Shown: in pieces, positions 22,691 to 35,000 of the stretch
Layout: every line of letters starts with the position of its first letter
Numbering within the stretch: the first letter of the stretch is position 1
Source of the DNA: Dipteris shenzhenensis
Lineage: Eukaryota > Polypodiophyta > Polypodiopsida > Gleicheniales
Direction: 5' to 3' (one strand)
Assembly: GCA_047967505.1 (NCBI GenBank)
Contig: CM106540.1
Length of the DNA stretch: 64,000 bases
Notes under the pieces: model-generated
Databases searched by the model: none
What the model was told of the DNA's origin: nothing
Seen by the model: only the letters and a program-made list of their open reading frames with translations
Made by a program: the position numbers and the translations under genes

Positions 22691-23445
22691 TAATGAAACT
22701 CCGAACAACTGTGGACAGGTCTACCCTCAAGAGCATGAGGGAAACCTTGGGAGAGATCCAGATAGAGGAGCATTTTCTATGTGTCTGTCCGGCCTACTAT
22801 GAGATCCGAGGGCGATACCACTGTCTCTTTCTTCAGGAGGAGCTTGGCTTCGGACCACTCACATGGCTAATACATTTCCCCAACTAGGTTTGCATTGGGT
22901 TTTACCTGATGGAGATGCGGAGACACAGAGACTCCCTAGTGCGGCAGGCCAGAGATCAGCTACAATTGATGCCTCAGGACACCGAGCTAGACCGAGCGCA
23001 AACATGTGTCAATGTTTTTTACGCATCCGAGCCAGCACCAAATGAGATCGAGGGGGAGAAGCTCGAGGAGACGAAAGCACTATGGATCAGCAATGAGACC
23101 TGTCACCAGGATGTGGCTGGACAAGAGACGCGGAGACCACACACCGCACGTTGGGTGACCAGAGCATGCACGATTGAGGTCCGGCCTATCTCAACCCTCC
23201 TTAGAGGGGGTTATATAGAGCCTACACGTGTACTTGGAGCTCTAGTTTTGAGCTTGATTGCTCTTTTGCTACTATTTTGTACTAGCTTTTTGCATTTTTA
23301 GCACTTAGCACTCAGCAAGGGCCTTAGTGAGCCCTTTGCTTCAGCCCACAGTGGCTTGTATGGGTTACATATATTTGTCGTTACCTTGTCTCATAGACCT
23401 GCGAGATCTCCTGAAGACGTTAATACACCTTTCTTTCTTTCTTTG
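22691..23445 (+). mobile_element. 5'-truncated non-LTR (LINE) retrotransposon tail
   Basis: Product text at 22740-22830 reads EEHFLCVCPAYYEIRGRYHC, matching the C-terminal Cys/His region after LINE reverse transcriptase (E-x-x-E-H-x-x-x-x-C-P-x-Y). After a stop it continues in the same frame as EMRRHRDSLVRQARDQLQ (about 22906-22965). The 3' part (23280-23445) ends in AGACGTTAATACACC and a TTTC/TC simple repeat, similar to the TTAATA-AG-TCTC end of the other LINE tail at 36340-36370. No reverse transcriptase core is present. Confidence 0.6.
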
Positions 23446-25938
23446 TCTCTCTCTCTCTCTCGTCCAACTGACAAATGCCTGACCGATCTTCATTGTGGTG
23501 TGCTACTTCCCCCCACATACCTTCTTCAGATAATTATGGGAAGCAGGATGTAGAGGATCTAGGGATTTTGTTGACAGATGCCTTGGGGAGGTATGATCAA
23601 TTTTTTCAACTTGCATTTAGATCTATTCTAATTTGGGATTCTACATGAGGAAATTTTTTATATGTAGGAAAGAGGAGAAGTAGAAGGTGACCCAAACATC
23701 CTCTTAAAAAGGGTTCAGCACAAAATCTCGTGTTCCCTTAAAGACCTTATCAAATGAAATGGTCATGTATTGGAGATCGATGCAAGGGATCAAAGATGAA
23801 AAGGTTATCCTTTCTGCCTTGTCTCGGGTGAAGGCAAGAGAACTAAGCTTGGAAGAGATGTCTCAATATTTTGGAGAGTGAGCTCTTCTCATTTTCTATA
23901 CATAATTTCATCGTGCGTGTGTTTTGTATCATTATGTGAGATGTGTGGTCTCTTTATTGTGCACGCATAAAAGATATATGAGAATGCAAGAGCAAAATGA
24001 TGGTCAGACTTAATATGCAAACATGGGATCAGATTGTTTTTTAACTATCCCATCTCAAGTGCATATGAGCCTTTGAAGACTTATTTTATAGCATTTAAAT
24101 AATTGTAAGTATATTATCATATGTTTGTTTGAAAGTACAATATAATTAAAATTCGACATTGTCTAACTTTTGCTTTTTTGTTATGTAGAAAACAAGAGCA
24201 AAATCTAGCACCCTTGAATTTGCATGTCCTAGCAATTAAGTTTTTATAACTCTTAATAAAATGTTATTATTTAAATCTGTTCTCAATAATTTTAAAATAT
24301 GGATTCGGGAATGTTTATCTATTAATGAATTAAGTGAGTAAGATCTAATTTAGCTTACTATATACTTTTAAAAATTCTCATTAATAAAATAGGAAGAATG
24401 TTTACCATTGATATTTTTATATTTTCATATCATGTTGTTTTAAATTTTCACAAATTAGTAGTTGCTTAAATAGGAGGTTTTCCTATTTAAAAAGTGCAAC
24501 AGGGTTGCATGCCCTGAGATTTATAATAGATCCAATTGAATGAAGAGTTTCAATTATAAATTCTATAGAGTATGTAAGATATAGTTCCTTATATTTTTTA
24601 CCTTTGTTTTAATATAAAGTGTCATAGCACGCAACGGTTGTGTTGCTTCTTTGTTTTTTTATTCAATCGCAGCATTTGCTTTTGTTTCTATCTCGAAGAG
24701 TTTGCATGCAGACCGTTAATATGGGGCTCCTTGTCTAGGTTGCTTCTGAACCAAACTAGCATCCCTCTGATCTTGCTTGCACCCTCTTTGCTTTTGAACC
24801 AAACTAGCATCCTCCCGGTCCCTCTCTACTCTTGACCGAATTCTTGTTCTATCTCGCATGAAGACGTCTTAAAGTACTCAGCCATAATCTTTTGACGCAA
24901 CCTACTTGTCAAGACTACAGAGTCAATTAATGTCACAACATTGTAGGAGCAGTTGGAAGTGCTACAAAAGGAATTGTATGCAGAGAAAAAATCCAAGCAG
25001 ATTATATTGAAAGCATCTATGTCCGAGCAGGGGAGTCTTGGCTTATAGAAGAGGATTTCAGAAGATCCAAGGAGCAAGAGGTAATTAGAGCACCAACAGC
25101 TAAAGTGGGAGAAAAAATAGTGAATTTATATGAAAAAGAAGAGGAAGGAGATGCACAAATAGAGTTAACATTGCATACACAGTTTAATGATGAGCAAGAG
25201 GATTTTGATTTACAATCATTTGCAGCATAGACAATATCAAAGTTAGTGGATAGAATTTGTGATATTTTCGTGTAATTGCAAGACATTGCAAGGTTACTTA
25301 TGATATATTTGAATTAAAACATGCAATTTTAAAAAGCTAAAATAAACTAATATACTCAACTCTCTCTTGCCTTGATCTATATAGTTCAATTCATATGAGG
25401 GAAGATAGTTCAATCCATATGAGTTAAAATAGATGAAAGTATGGACTATAATTTCAATGAATGTCAACTTGGGGATAGTTAGTTCTTCTCACCTAAAGAG
25501 AGTCTCCATTTGAAAGCATCTATATATTGGCTCTTTATGTATTTGTTACCATTCATTCATTAATGTGTTTTCCTAGATTATATGGTAGGTCATGAATTCC
25601 ATGAAGATAAGTATTCTCAAGTAAAGAATCATTGTCATTGACATAAAGTTAACCTATAATTAACAACTATGCATCACAAAGTCAATCATATCAAAATTCA
25701 TGGTTTCAAGTTATTTGTTTCTTTTGTAAGATCCAATAGATAAAAGCAATAGTTTTTTTGATATTAGGATGTCTAAAACTACCTCATAAAAAATATTTTC
25801 TATCAAAATGTTACATTTTTTATAAATAGGTATATATTTTACCTTAGTTTAAAATTCAAGTAAAATCTAGCACTATTTGGAGGAAATCTTAATAGTGGAT
25901 AACACACAATAGTTCTCACTTAATATGCAATAGTGTTA
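23446..25938. other. AT-rich unassigned intergenic sequence
   Basis: Includes two near-copies of 'AACCAAACTAGCATCC' (24749 and 24797). Reading frames are short and without recognised motif; the acidic + strand text at about 25060-25230 has no known match. Confidence 0.4.
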
Positions 25939-25963
25939 TACACACACACACACACACACACAA
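25939..25963. repeat. (AC)n microsatellite
   Basis: About 12 CA units in an AT-rich context. Confidence 0.9.
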
Positions 25964-26794
25964 ACAAGGCTAATCTAAAAATTTCTTCAATTATAAAGGC
26001 AAGATAAGGGCAACCCAAAACTTTCTTTGATTTTTAGTCTCAACCCCTCTATGTTTTGACTTTAGTATTATGGAAAAGGCAACTCTTAAGTTTGCAACTT
26101 GTGTAAATAGGAAAATTAATGCATATTCACTACTTGTACTTGAATCGTGATAGTTTTTAGATACCTCATCGTGACTCTCAAAATCATAGAATATATGTAT
26201 TTTCAATGGTCTTTTGGGAATGACTCATAATGATGTATTAGATATGGAAAACTTTACAAAAGGTGGTCCAAGTGGTATCCTTTAAAGGTATTAAAAAGTA
26301 GCAACATAAGTTGGAAAACTCTTTCTAAGACTTTTCAATTAAAATTATTTTCTAGGTCTTTACATTAAAAAAATATTTTCCATTGCCCTTCAAACTTATA
26401 GAGTGCTCTTTTAATGTCCAAAATTTCCAATTTTCACAATGTATTTGGTGGTCCATAGCTTCATATCCTTACTTTTAATACTTAACATGATCTACATATT
26501 GGCAATGTTATTTGATGAAAGGCATGAAGGGATTATATGAGAGTACCAAAAGGTATCTTTCTTAAATTTATTGAACATGATTCAAATATGGCGAGTATTG
26601 CTTCACAAAAGGCATTATGTATGAATGACACGTTTATAAATTTGCAAAACATGTGTGTGGCCAAGAGGTTTAGAAATATGATGCTACTCTATAATTTTTT
26701 GAAAATAAATGGCTATGTCATTTTCCTAGAATTTTTTGTTTGTTGAAACAGTCTCATCCCTAGCTTCTTATTACAATGCAAGCTATTCACAACT
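25964..26794. other. AT-rich unassigned intergenic sequence
   Basis: Nothing recognised. Confidence 0.4.
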
Positions 26795-26950
26795 TGCAAA
26801 ACAAACCAATTAAATGATGCATCTTTGAAATAATGGGATATGAAAATCAAGATTACAAGCAAGCTATAAAAACTGGTGAAACGAACCAATTAAACGGTGC
26901 ATCTTTGAAATAACGGGATATGAAAATCGAGATTACAAGCAAGCTATAAT
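26795..26950. repeat. 80-bp tandem duplication
   Basis: A block containing AAACCAATTAAA-GGTGCATC and AAGCAAGCTATAA occurs twice with a period of 80 bp (26801 and 26881). Only a few substitutions separate the copies, so the duplication is fairly recent. Confidence 0.9.
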
Positions 26951-27519
26951 ACTAGAGGGTATTGGTGGCTTTCTATAAAAAACATTGGCATGTGTTTATG
27001 GTAATAACTCATAAAATTAGTCACCTTGCATTATTAGAATAGCAAATCCTTTTGTGTTCCTTACAACTACATTATAGATTTTGGCAATAATTTTTTGTGT
27101 TTTTAAGGCCTTAACAGCAATTCAGCCATTGCCCCTAATTTTAGGGCTTTACTACATGAAGAGTTTTGAAATTCCTCAATACAACATCTTTGGCCAAAAA
27201 GGAGTATGGAACTAGCCAAAAGTTTATCTTAAAATGAAGTTGGCCTGAAAGTAAATTTATTGATGGGACATTTTTGTATTAATTTAATGCAAGTACCCAC
27301 ATTATGCTTAAAGAAATTGTGAAATGTTTATCAATGAAAATAATTGAAGGCTAAAGCAAGATGAATGCTCCACCTGATCCCCTGATATAAGAGCTTTTAA
27401 CCTTTAGGTGGGAAGATTTTATTGAGATTGCATTGAACTAAGTGGAGGAATTGCAAGGGATTTTCAAAGACCCTTCCCCTAGACTATCTTTGCCATGGGA
27501 GAAACATGACATGTTTGTC
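26951..27519. other. AT-rich unassigned intergenic sequence
   Basis: Nothing recognised. Confidence 0.4.
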
Positions 27520-27875
27520 TCATGGCACAAAGACCAACGGGTTAATATAGGGAGAAGATCCACCAGCATATTGTTTTCATCCAACCTTAGATTGTATGCA
27601 ATATTCTTAGGGTTTGCCCTTGGTCCAATGGATGTGCTTCGGAGGGAGAATGCCAGCATCATGGTGCCTATGATGGGGCCATTGATTACATGGAAGCTAT
27701 TTGCCATGAGACCAATAGGTTAATATAGGGAGAAGATCCACCAACATATTGTTTTCATCCAACCTTAGATTGTATGCAATATTCTTAGGGTTTGCCCTTG
27801 GTCCAATGGATGTGCATCGGAGGGAGAATGCCAACATCATGGTGCCTATGATGGGGGCATTGATAGGTCATGAAC
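27520..27875 (+). repeat. 178-bp tandem duplication with a conserved reading frame
   Basis: Two copies (anchors GTTAATATAGGG at 27541 and 27719). Both encode the same open peptide (SSNLRLYAIFLGFALGPMDV and following) with very few changes. The peptide is not recognised. The frame stays open in both copies over about 45 codons, which may simply reflect youth. Confidence 0.88.
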
Positions 27876-29624
27876 TTAGAGGGGTGGCAAAAGAGCACAC
27901 TTACGATGGAGTTACACTTGGGAAAGACATGTTGTAGGTAGATCACATGGGCAAGTTAAAAGATAATCCTTTTAGCTAGCATGATAGTTGTGCATAAGAT
28001 AGGATGTTGTGGTGTGAGTTGTGAAATTGTGATCAACCTTGTTGCTATCAATGTGGTGTGGTTTGCATAAGCATGGTAGAACATCACATGATGCCATCTA
28101 ACACCAAGAAGTGTACTTACATGAGGTCGATCTCTCGATTACACGATCCCATCTCATGCAAGTGCCTCATGCAACTATGACGTGCTGTTTATGAGCCTAC
28201 CATCTCCATCAAAGGGGTGGCAATACACATTTACATTGAGAAATGGCGCATCATATCATCCATGCCCAGCTTTGACAAGTGGCTTTAGGCAAGTACGGCA
28301 CCATTATTGTAAATCAAAATCAACTAAATATTATACTCAATAGTACAATGATTCAGAGGGCCTCCTCACTCCCAACGCAAGAGGAAAAATACCCTACGAG
28401 GCCTGCTAATGCCAAATTTCTTGAAGTACAGCCTCTCCTTGTTGCTAAGGGCACCAAGTTCCATAGGGACGGGATATTACTTTGCACAATCATCAACCCT
28501 TGACTCAAGGAAGCAACAACATTCCTATCAACAATATTGGGGGTCAACTGCGGCAAGAATCAATCCCTCCCACTCTACACATTTGTTTTACTCACCAGTA
28601 GGCCGCTAAAGCAAGACTAGTGGATCCAGCATTTGGTCATATTCTTCACAAAGAAACTCGGTGGTTCATTTGAAAAAAAATGCAAGATCACTCACTTATT
28701 GGCCGTAATCATCAATAAGGAGATACAAGAAGTCTTGGGCCAATGGTCCAATACTAGGGCTGATGTATGACAAGGATTGTAACCTTATACTTTGAATTGT
28801 TGTTCTACCATAGTTAAAGAGTCCAACTAGACTCTTTTAGTGGTGATAAGTGTTGGATCTTGGCTTAAGTCAGTGTAATGTGACATTGATGTGCTCATGT
28901 TACCAAGTGGTAGGCCCTCATCTTCACATAAGATGGCATTTTGGAAGGCCTTCATGTTCATAGAAGATGGGGTAAAATAATAAGATTCTCACTTACGTGT
29001 TTGGGGACACAGGCCTTGCCATTGTTACTCCACTAGGATAAGGATGAGGTTGGATGAAGGATTATAATCTAATGTGGTACTTAGAAGCAAGGAATGGTCT
29101 TTTGTTGAATATTAATAATGATGGTGGATGGGGATTGTAAGCTTGTGAAGGGTATTAGCAAGACCGAAGGCAAGAAGCCATTCATTGTATTTTTAAAAAA
29201 GGCCCCTACTTGGAAAAATGTTGAATGTTTGCTAACAACCCATATATATTTTGAAGGAACTATCATTATGTTTAACACTATTTTCCACATTCTTATGTCT
29301 AGTATAATGTAGTCTAGTTCAGTCTTTGGCAACAACTATTCAAAAAATGGTATGAAGTTGCATTGTAGTCAAATATTTGGCTATATTTTAGCTACATTTT
29401 TGCCCAAAAACTGGCACTAGAATTTGAAATTTGCAAAATTTTGCCCAAAATTTTTTGTTGGTGGTGTCTTAGTGAGCATTGACCCATTCTAGAGGGGCCT
29501 ACAACAATGGAGCTAATCTAGATGCTCATGCCACACAGAATTTGCATGAGGCTGATCAAAATTAGAATAGTGTGGTAAGATGTGAGACTAGAGAGGGGAT
29601 CTCGATTATCAAAGGACCTATTGA
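27876..29624. other. Unassigned intergenic sequence
   Basis: Moderate complexity, no recognised domain on either strand. Confidence 0.4.
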
Positions 29625-30380
29625 ATGTATGATGGTAAATGAAGTCGTATGTTTTCTTTTTTCACCCTCACCCACCCATGGCCTACTACGAGGGGCACAT
29701 CTACCAAGGGCCTGGATTTGAATGCGGGAAGTTCACAGGATGTGAAGAGGGTAGCTTAGCTCAGGTGGGCAAATGCCCTACTGCTCAACGTGTGTCGTTC
29801 CTCACCAAAGTTGTAAGGTTTTTTTCATGTAGATATCAAAGAGCTTTTTATGGCTGTGCTTAAAAAAGAGAAGAAGAAGATGAAATGAAATGAAGAGGAA
29901 GATGAGGATGTGAGTGTATGATGGTAAATGAGGTTGTATGTTTTTTTGTTTCCCACACTGAACCCACCCACGGCTAACTACAAGGGGCACATCTTCTTGG
30001 AGGGCAGTCTGGCATGCAACAAGGTTGGAATGTGGGCAGGCCACAGGATCTGGGAGCTAGCTGAGGTAGGGGCAAGTCAACTTATGGTCTGAAGTGTTGC
30101 AGGTTGGCAAAGTTGTAAGTTTGGGTTCATGTAGATGGATATAAGGGAAGCCATAGAGTGAGTAGAAAGAGTTTGTATGTTTTTTTCTTCTCACCCACCC
30201 GGTTGGAGCCTGCCTGTCGAAGGGATCGAGTGCCGGTCGCCGCCTTGGGAGGGAGGCGCCGTAGGAGTGGGGTGCCGAGGGCGACATGGGCATGTGGCTG
30301 TGTTGTTTAAAAAGAAGAAGAGAAGATGAAATGAAATGCAAAGGAAGATGAGAGATGTACATTTGATGGAATTTGGGGGT
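29625..30380. repeat. Three diverged tandem units upstream of the clathrin gene
   Basis: Units begin near 29631, 29919 and 30160 with a GTATGTTTT-(T/C)-rich run then CACCCACCC. They share ACTACRAGGGGCACATCT, GTTCATGTAGAT and a TTAAAAA-GAAGAAGA-GATGAAATGAAATG block. Spacings are about 288 and 241 bp. They lie 300-1,050 bp before the clathrin start codon, so they form the distal promoter region. Confidence 0.75.
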
Positions 30381-30419
30381 TTGCCTTTTTGCCAATGCGC
30401 TGCAAATTTCTTCACATTT

Positions 30420-30685
30420 TAATCTCTAAGTACTTTCTTCTTCTTCTCCATTGTCTTCTTCATCATATTATCTTCTCCATCTCCATCTTCATCTTTTTCT
30501 GCACAGGGAGCTTGGTCCGCCATAGCCAGCCTCCCCAAGCTCCCATTCCCCCCCCCGATCTGCTCCCAGCTCCCCCCATCTTGCCATGATCCCCCTCCAG
30601 ATTTAGACATCCCTTCCCCTCCCCCTCCCCTCATTTCATCCCCTTAGCTTTGCGCCTCCCCCCCCCCCCTCCCCCCCCTCCCACC
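30420..30685 (+). promoter_or_regulatory. CHC: Pyrimidine-rich leader / proximal promoter of the clathrin gene
   Basis: The + strand is strongly C/T-rich (TTCTTCTTCTTC, later C runs at 30550-30555 and 30660-30679) right up to the start codon. CT-rich leaders are common in plant housekeeping genes. No clear TATA box is visible close by, and the transcription start cannot be placed. The start codon context CCACCATGG is optimal. Confidence 0.6.
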
Positions 30686-30730
30686 ATGGCGGCAGCCAAC
30701 GCCCCCATCACCATGAAAGAGGCCTTGACG
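30686..30730 (+). CDS. CHC: CHC exon 1 (residues 1-15)
   Basis: 45 nt encoding [15 protein letters not shown], the standard plant heavy-chain N-terminus, followed by donor GTGAGT. The first ATG sits in CCACCATGG, and residues match the family from position 1, so the start is secure. Confidence 0.97.
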
Positions 30731-32000
30731 GTGAGTCCCCCTCTCCCGATTTGTTGCTCTTTTCCTCCGATTTCATCCCACAAAACCTTCGCTTTCGTTC
30801 TTGCCCTACTCCTCGCTCCCCTACCCCTCCTCGCCTTGGCAATGCTGCGTCGATCACCCCGCGAATCGGGATTTGATCACCGTGTTTGTCTTCGCATCTG
30901 GATTTGTCGACCTTTCTGCCGCTCGGATGGTCTTCTTCGGCTTCCACTGTGGACGTATGATTTTCTCGGGAGTTAGGGAAGTGTGCATTGACGCGAGCAG
31001 CAGTGCAAGAATTCTTTAAGGAGCCAGATCTCTCGGTTTTGCAAAGTGTGAATCCGATTTGCCGATCAATAGAAGGCAACTGTAGAGTGTAATCTGCACG
31101 TAGATCCAGTAGATTGCGTGTCAAGCAATCATTGGGGATTCCGTTCTGTTCGGCCGTCAAAGACAGTCGATTTCACGTATTTTGTGTGTACAGACCCGAT
31201 GGCAGCCGTATTTTGAAAGTTCGTCTAATTTCGCTCGCGATTGTTCTTTCTTGCAACAACCCTAAGTATTCCTGAGGCACCGAAATTACTGGCTAACAGC
31301 CTTCGATCTAGCTTTATTCGTGGGGCGTTCGCCATCTTCTACTTCAGCTCGTTACTTTCACGTGTTCCCTTTCATCTCATTGCTTTTGTTCATGCAAGCT
31401 ATCCAGGAATCGGTTTCGGCTTTCCTTTAGATCGGATCTCTCTCTCTCTCTCTCTCCCTCTCCGTCCGCCACTAGCGCTCTCATCCTTCTTCCCTTTTTA
31501 AGAAAGTACGAAGATTCATTTTCAAGTCTACAAAATTCCAGCAGGAAAAGTTGTCTTTACCCTGTGTGTCAATATGTTCAATTCACCTAACTCTGTGGAG
31601 CTAATATATATATTTTTTGGGGGGGGTGAGTGGGCTTTTTGAACTCCTCATCATGGGTATACTATCGGACATGAAGTCTCACCTAAGTATGTTTGTGTTT
31701 GCTTTTTTTTTTTTGTAGCTGCCAAGCTTGGGCATAAACCAACAATTTGTTACGTTCACACATGTGACCATGGAGTCCGATAGGTATATATGTGTGCGAG
31801 AAACATCACCTCAGAATAGTGTGGTCATCATAGACATGAACATGCCCATGCAGCCTTTAAGGCGGCCTATTACTGCAGATTCTGCTTTGATGAACCCTAA
31901 TAGCAGGATCCTTGCTCTAAAAGGTGCTCTTCTGAACTTCTTACTGGCGGCATAAAGTAAATCAAATATTTGTTTTACCTATTTGTTTACTGAGATAATT

Positions 32001-32079
<79 letters not shown>

Positions 32080-35000
32080 GTCTATTCGACTCATAACAAT
32101 ATAAAGTGTCTAGGCATTTTTGGTATAGAGCATAGTTCTACTTTTACTTCCACGAGATTTAAAGAGGTCAAAGGGGTTCCAATGCCTAGACAAAGAGGAG
32201 ACTTGTGATTATAGGTATAGAAGACTAGTGTAGTATGTGCAAAAACTTTGAAGTTGAAAAACTAGTTCTAACAAATTAGACCGTAGAAAGTTTCACGTCA
32301 AACTTTGATACGAGAAGAAAGAATTCTTGTCTTGCTTCTTTTCTTTTTTCCCCATATTATTTTGTTGTTGTTGATCATTCCCATGTGGGTTTTGTGTTCT
32401 GTTGCTGCCATTGGCGGGCTTTTGAGAATAGGTGCATCGAATATCTCCCAATACTTGTGGAGAACAATATGAAACAAGTGAGCCTTCTTCTCAAGAGTTT
32501 TGTGTAGGTTTTCAACCATCATGAGATTGAAATTGCACTACCTTAGGCAATGAAAGTGGGTGTCGGAGAGAATGCCCTATGCATCACGTCGAATACCTCT
32601 TTAGTATTGGGTGCAATAAACGATGCATGTACTTATGTATATAATGTATATAAATGTTTTGGAGGAAGGAAAAAAATGTTGTTGACGAAGCATTGAAATG
32701 CATGAGGGCAATCTTCCCAAGTCAACCTTGATACACGAGGACTTGGGGTGGATAAACGCATCTATGGCTGCCACTCTAGCTTATGGCACACCATACTTCC
32801 ATACACATCTGCTGAAATAGCCAAGGTAGTAAGTAAATTTGCGAAAGAAGTGGATGGTTTATTGGGGGATCGTTGTTTGCATACAATCTCCAAAGTTGAG
32901 CATCGCTAGCATGATTTATGTTGGAATGGTCAACTTGGAAATTATTGTAAAGATATTTGTATTCTTTAATTGTTCCTGAAATTGAAATGGATCGACCATC
33001 TTTGAAGCAGTGAATTTTGAACGTCTTCTCAAGCCTACAATGCATTCCCATGGGTATTGCCCATAGTGTACTTGTATTTGTTAGCATGCTTTGGCTATAT
33101 TCTCATCTTATGCAAGTATACGTATTTGCTAGCATAGCGGGCTCAAGTACTTCCTTAAGTTTGGTAGGTCACTTGATGGTTTGGGTCTCATGGGCCCTCA
33201 CAACGGACGCCAAGGAGGTGTGTATTGTTTGAATGAAATGCTACAACTTTCCCGTCTCCGATTTGTTATGCACAAAAAGAGTTGTTTATTTAGCAAAGCT
33301 CAGGGAAAGAAAAACTTCTCTCTTTTTTGTTTACCCTCTTTCCTTCGATTGGGTGGCCGAAGCCCCTGATAAATGCATAGGCTCGGAGAGGAAAATTCAA
33401 GTCCGCAGCGCATCTCCTCCAGAATTGCTGCAAATATTGTTGGATCAAGGAAATCTATGACAATACATTAAAATCAGCCGAGCATTTCTCTAGGTTAAGA
33501 TGAAACTGCTAGAATGAGGATCTGGGATTGCTCCTTGTTAACTTGTAGTGGGTGCTTATAGATTGGCCTTGATGATGTGTATCGGTGGTTAGCCCTATGA
33601 TGTGGATTGGTGGTTGGCCTTACATTGAGATCAATAGATGGTAGTGCATTGGAATGTGTTGGACTATGTTGAAATGCGTAATATACTACTTGACTTTGTT
33701 GGAAGTGCATTGCTTGTCAAACTACATCGGACTTTTACGAACTTCAATGAGAACTTCAATGAGTTGTGCCGTAGGTAGATGTTGGAGTTGACGGATGTCG
33801 AATGAGATGTCAAAATAAATTACATCATCAAATTGTTCTTCTCTTTCTTTGTCTCTTTTATTTTCAATGTAGAATTTCGGACTTTAGAACAACAAAAATC
33901 TGAATTTGTGCTAGAATCGCGAAAGAAGATCCAAAAAGATTGTTATGTTAGAGTCCATGCTTGAACGTGTTGTAAATATTTTACTCATCCATTTAGCTAT
34001 TTTATTGCTCAATTTGTTCTCCACTTATGCGGCCAATGTCAGCAAACGAGCATCCAATAATTGGCGCTTTGAGCTTGGTGAATCTTGGTCTACCATAATA
34101 ATTGTACTCTGACAACCAAAATCAGACAATAGATTCTCATGTGTGAATAGATGCGATGGAGAAAATAGATGAAAAGAACTCACGTTTGGTGATGACTTGA
34201 TGGAGATGGCGATGGTGATGGGATGTGCCTATCAAGAATGGCAAGAATTCTTGGCTTGTGATGGATGGCAAGTTGAGAAACATCTGGAGTTCTCGATGGA
34301 GTTGGCGATGGTGATGGGATGTGCCTATCAGTCGTAGAGAGCAGTCTCTTGTGTTAGATTCTCAGTTACTAGCCTTCCTTTGGTTGGATGTATTTTAGCA
34401 TCTCTTGATGTATCATGTGTAGAGTAGAGTGAGGGCCTTGGTTCTGGGTGTGCCCACCCCATGTGAGGATAGTGTAAGAGAGGGGTTGGTTGTATACTTT
34501 GGCATGTGTCTGCTAGCGTATTGCGGAGGATGTAGTCACCTCTGGGGTAAAATTGGATGGGCCCAATAACGGTGTATGGCGGGTCATGATGGAGTCCGTA
34601 TTGCAGTCATATGATCTAGCAGATTTCATTTTGGTGGGGCTTCCTAGGCTTGATCGCCTTGCAACAAACCTAGGGATCCTGTAGGAACTGGAGACTAAGA
34701 CCATGGCTCAGCGCTAGGACCGGGTCAATGCGAGGGTACATTTTTTCATTTTCTTGAATTGTACTCCTCAAGATATTAATAATGTAAAGCACATGCCAAG
34801 TTGGCGTTCTTGTGCAACATAACTTCTTCCATGAAGAGGGTGTCTTTGAAGTTCAAATGAGAGTGTGGAATCCTTCATCGATGCAGAAGCACATCAACAA
34901 GCTCCAAGAGCTTTAGCAAGAGATTCTTTAGGTGGGATGGCATGGCCATTGCATTGTTGTCCCACTGGTTTTTCAGGTACTTTACATTTTATTCGTCCTT

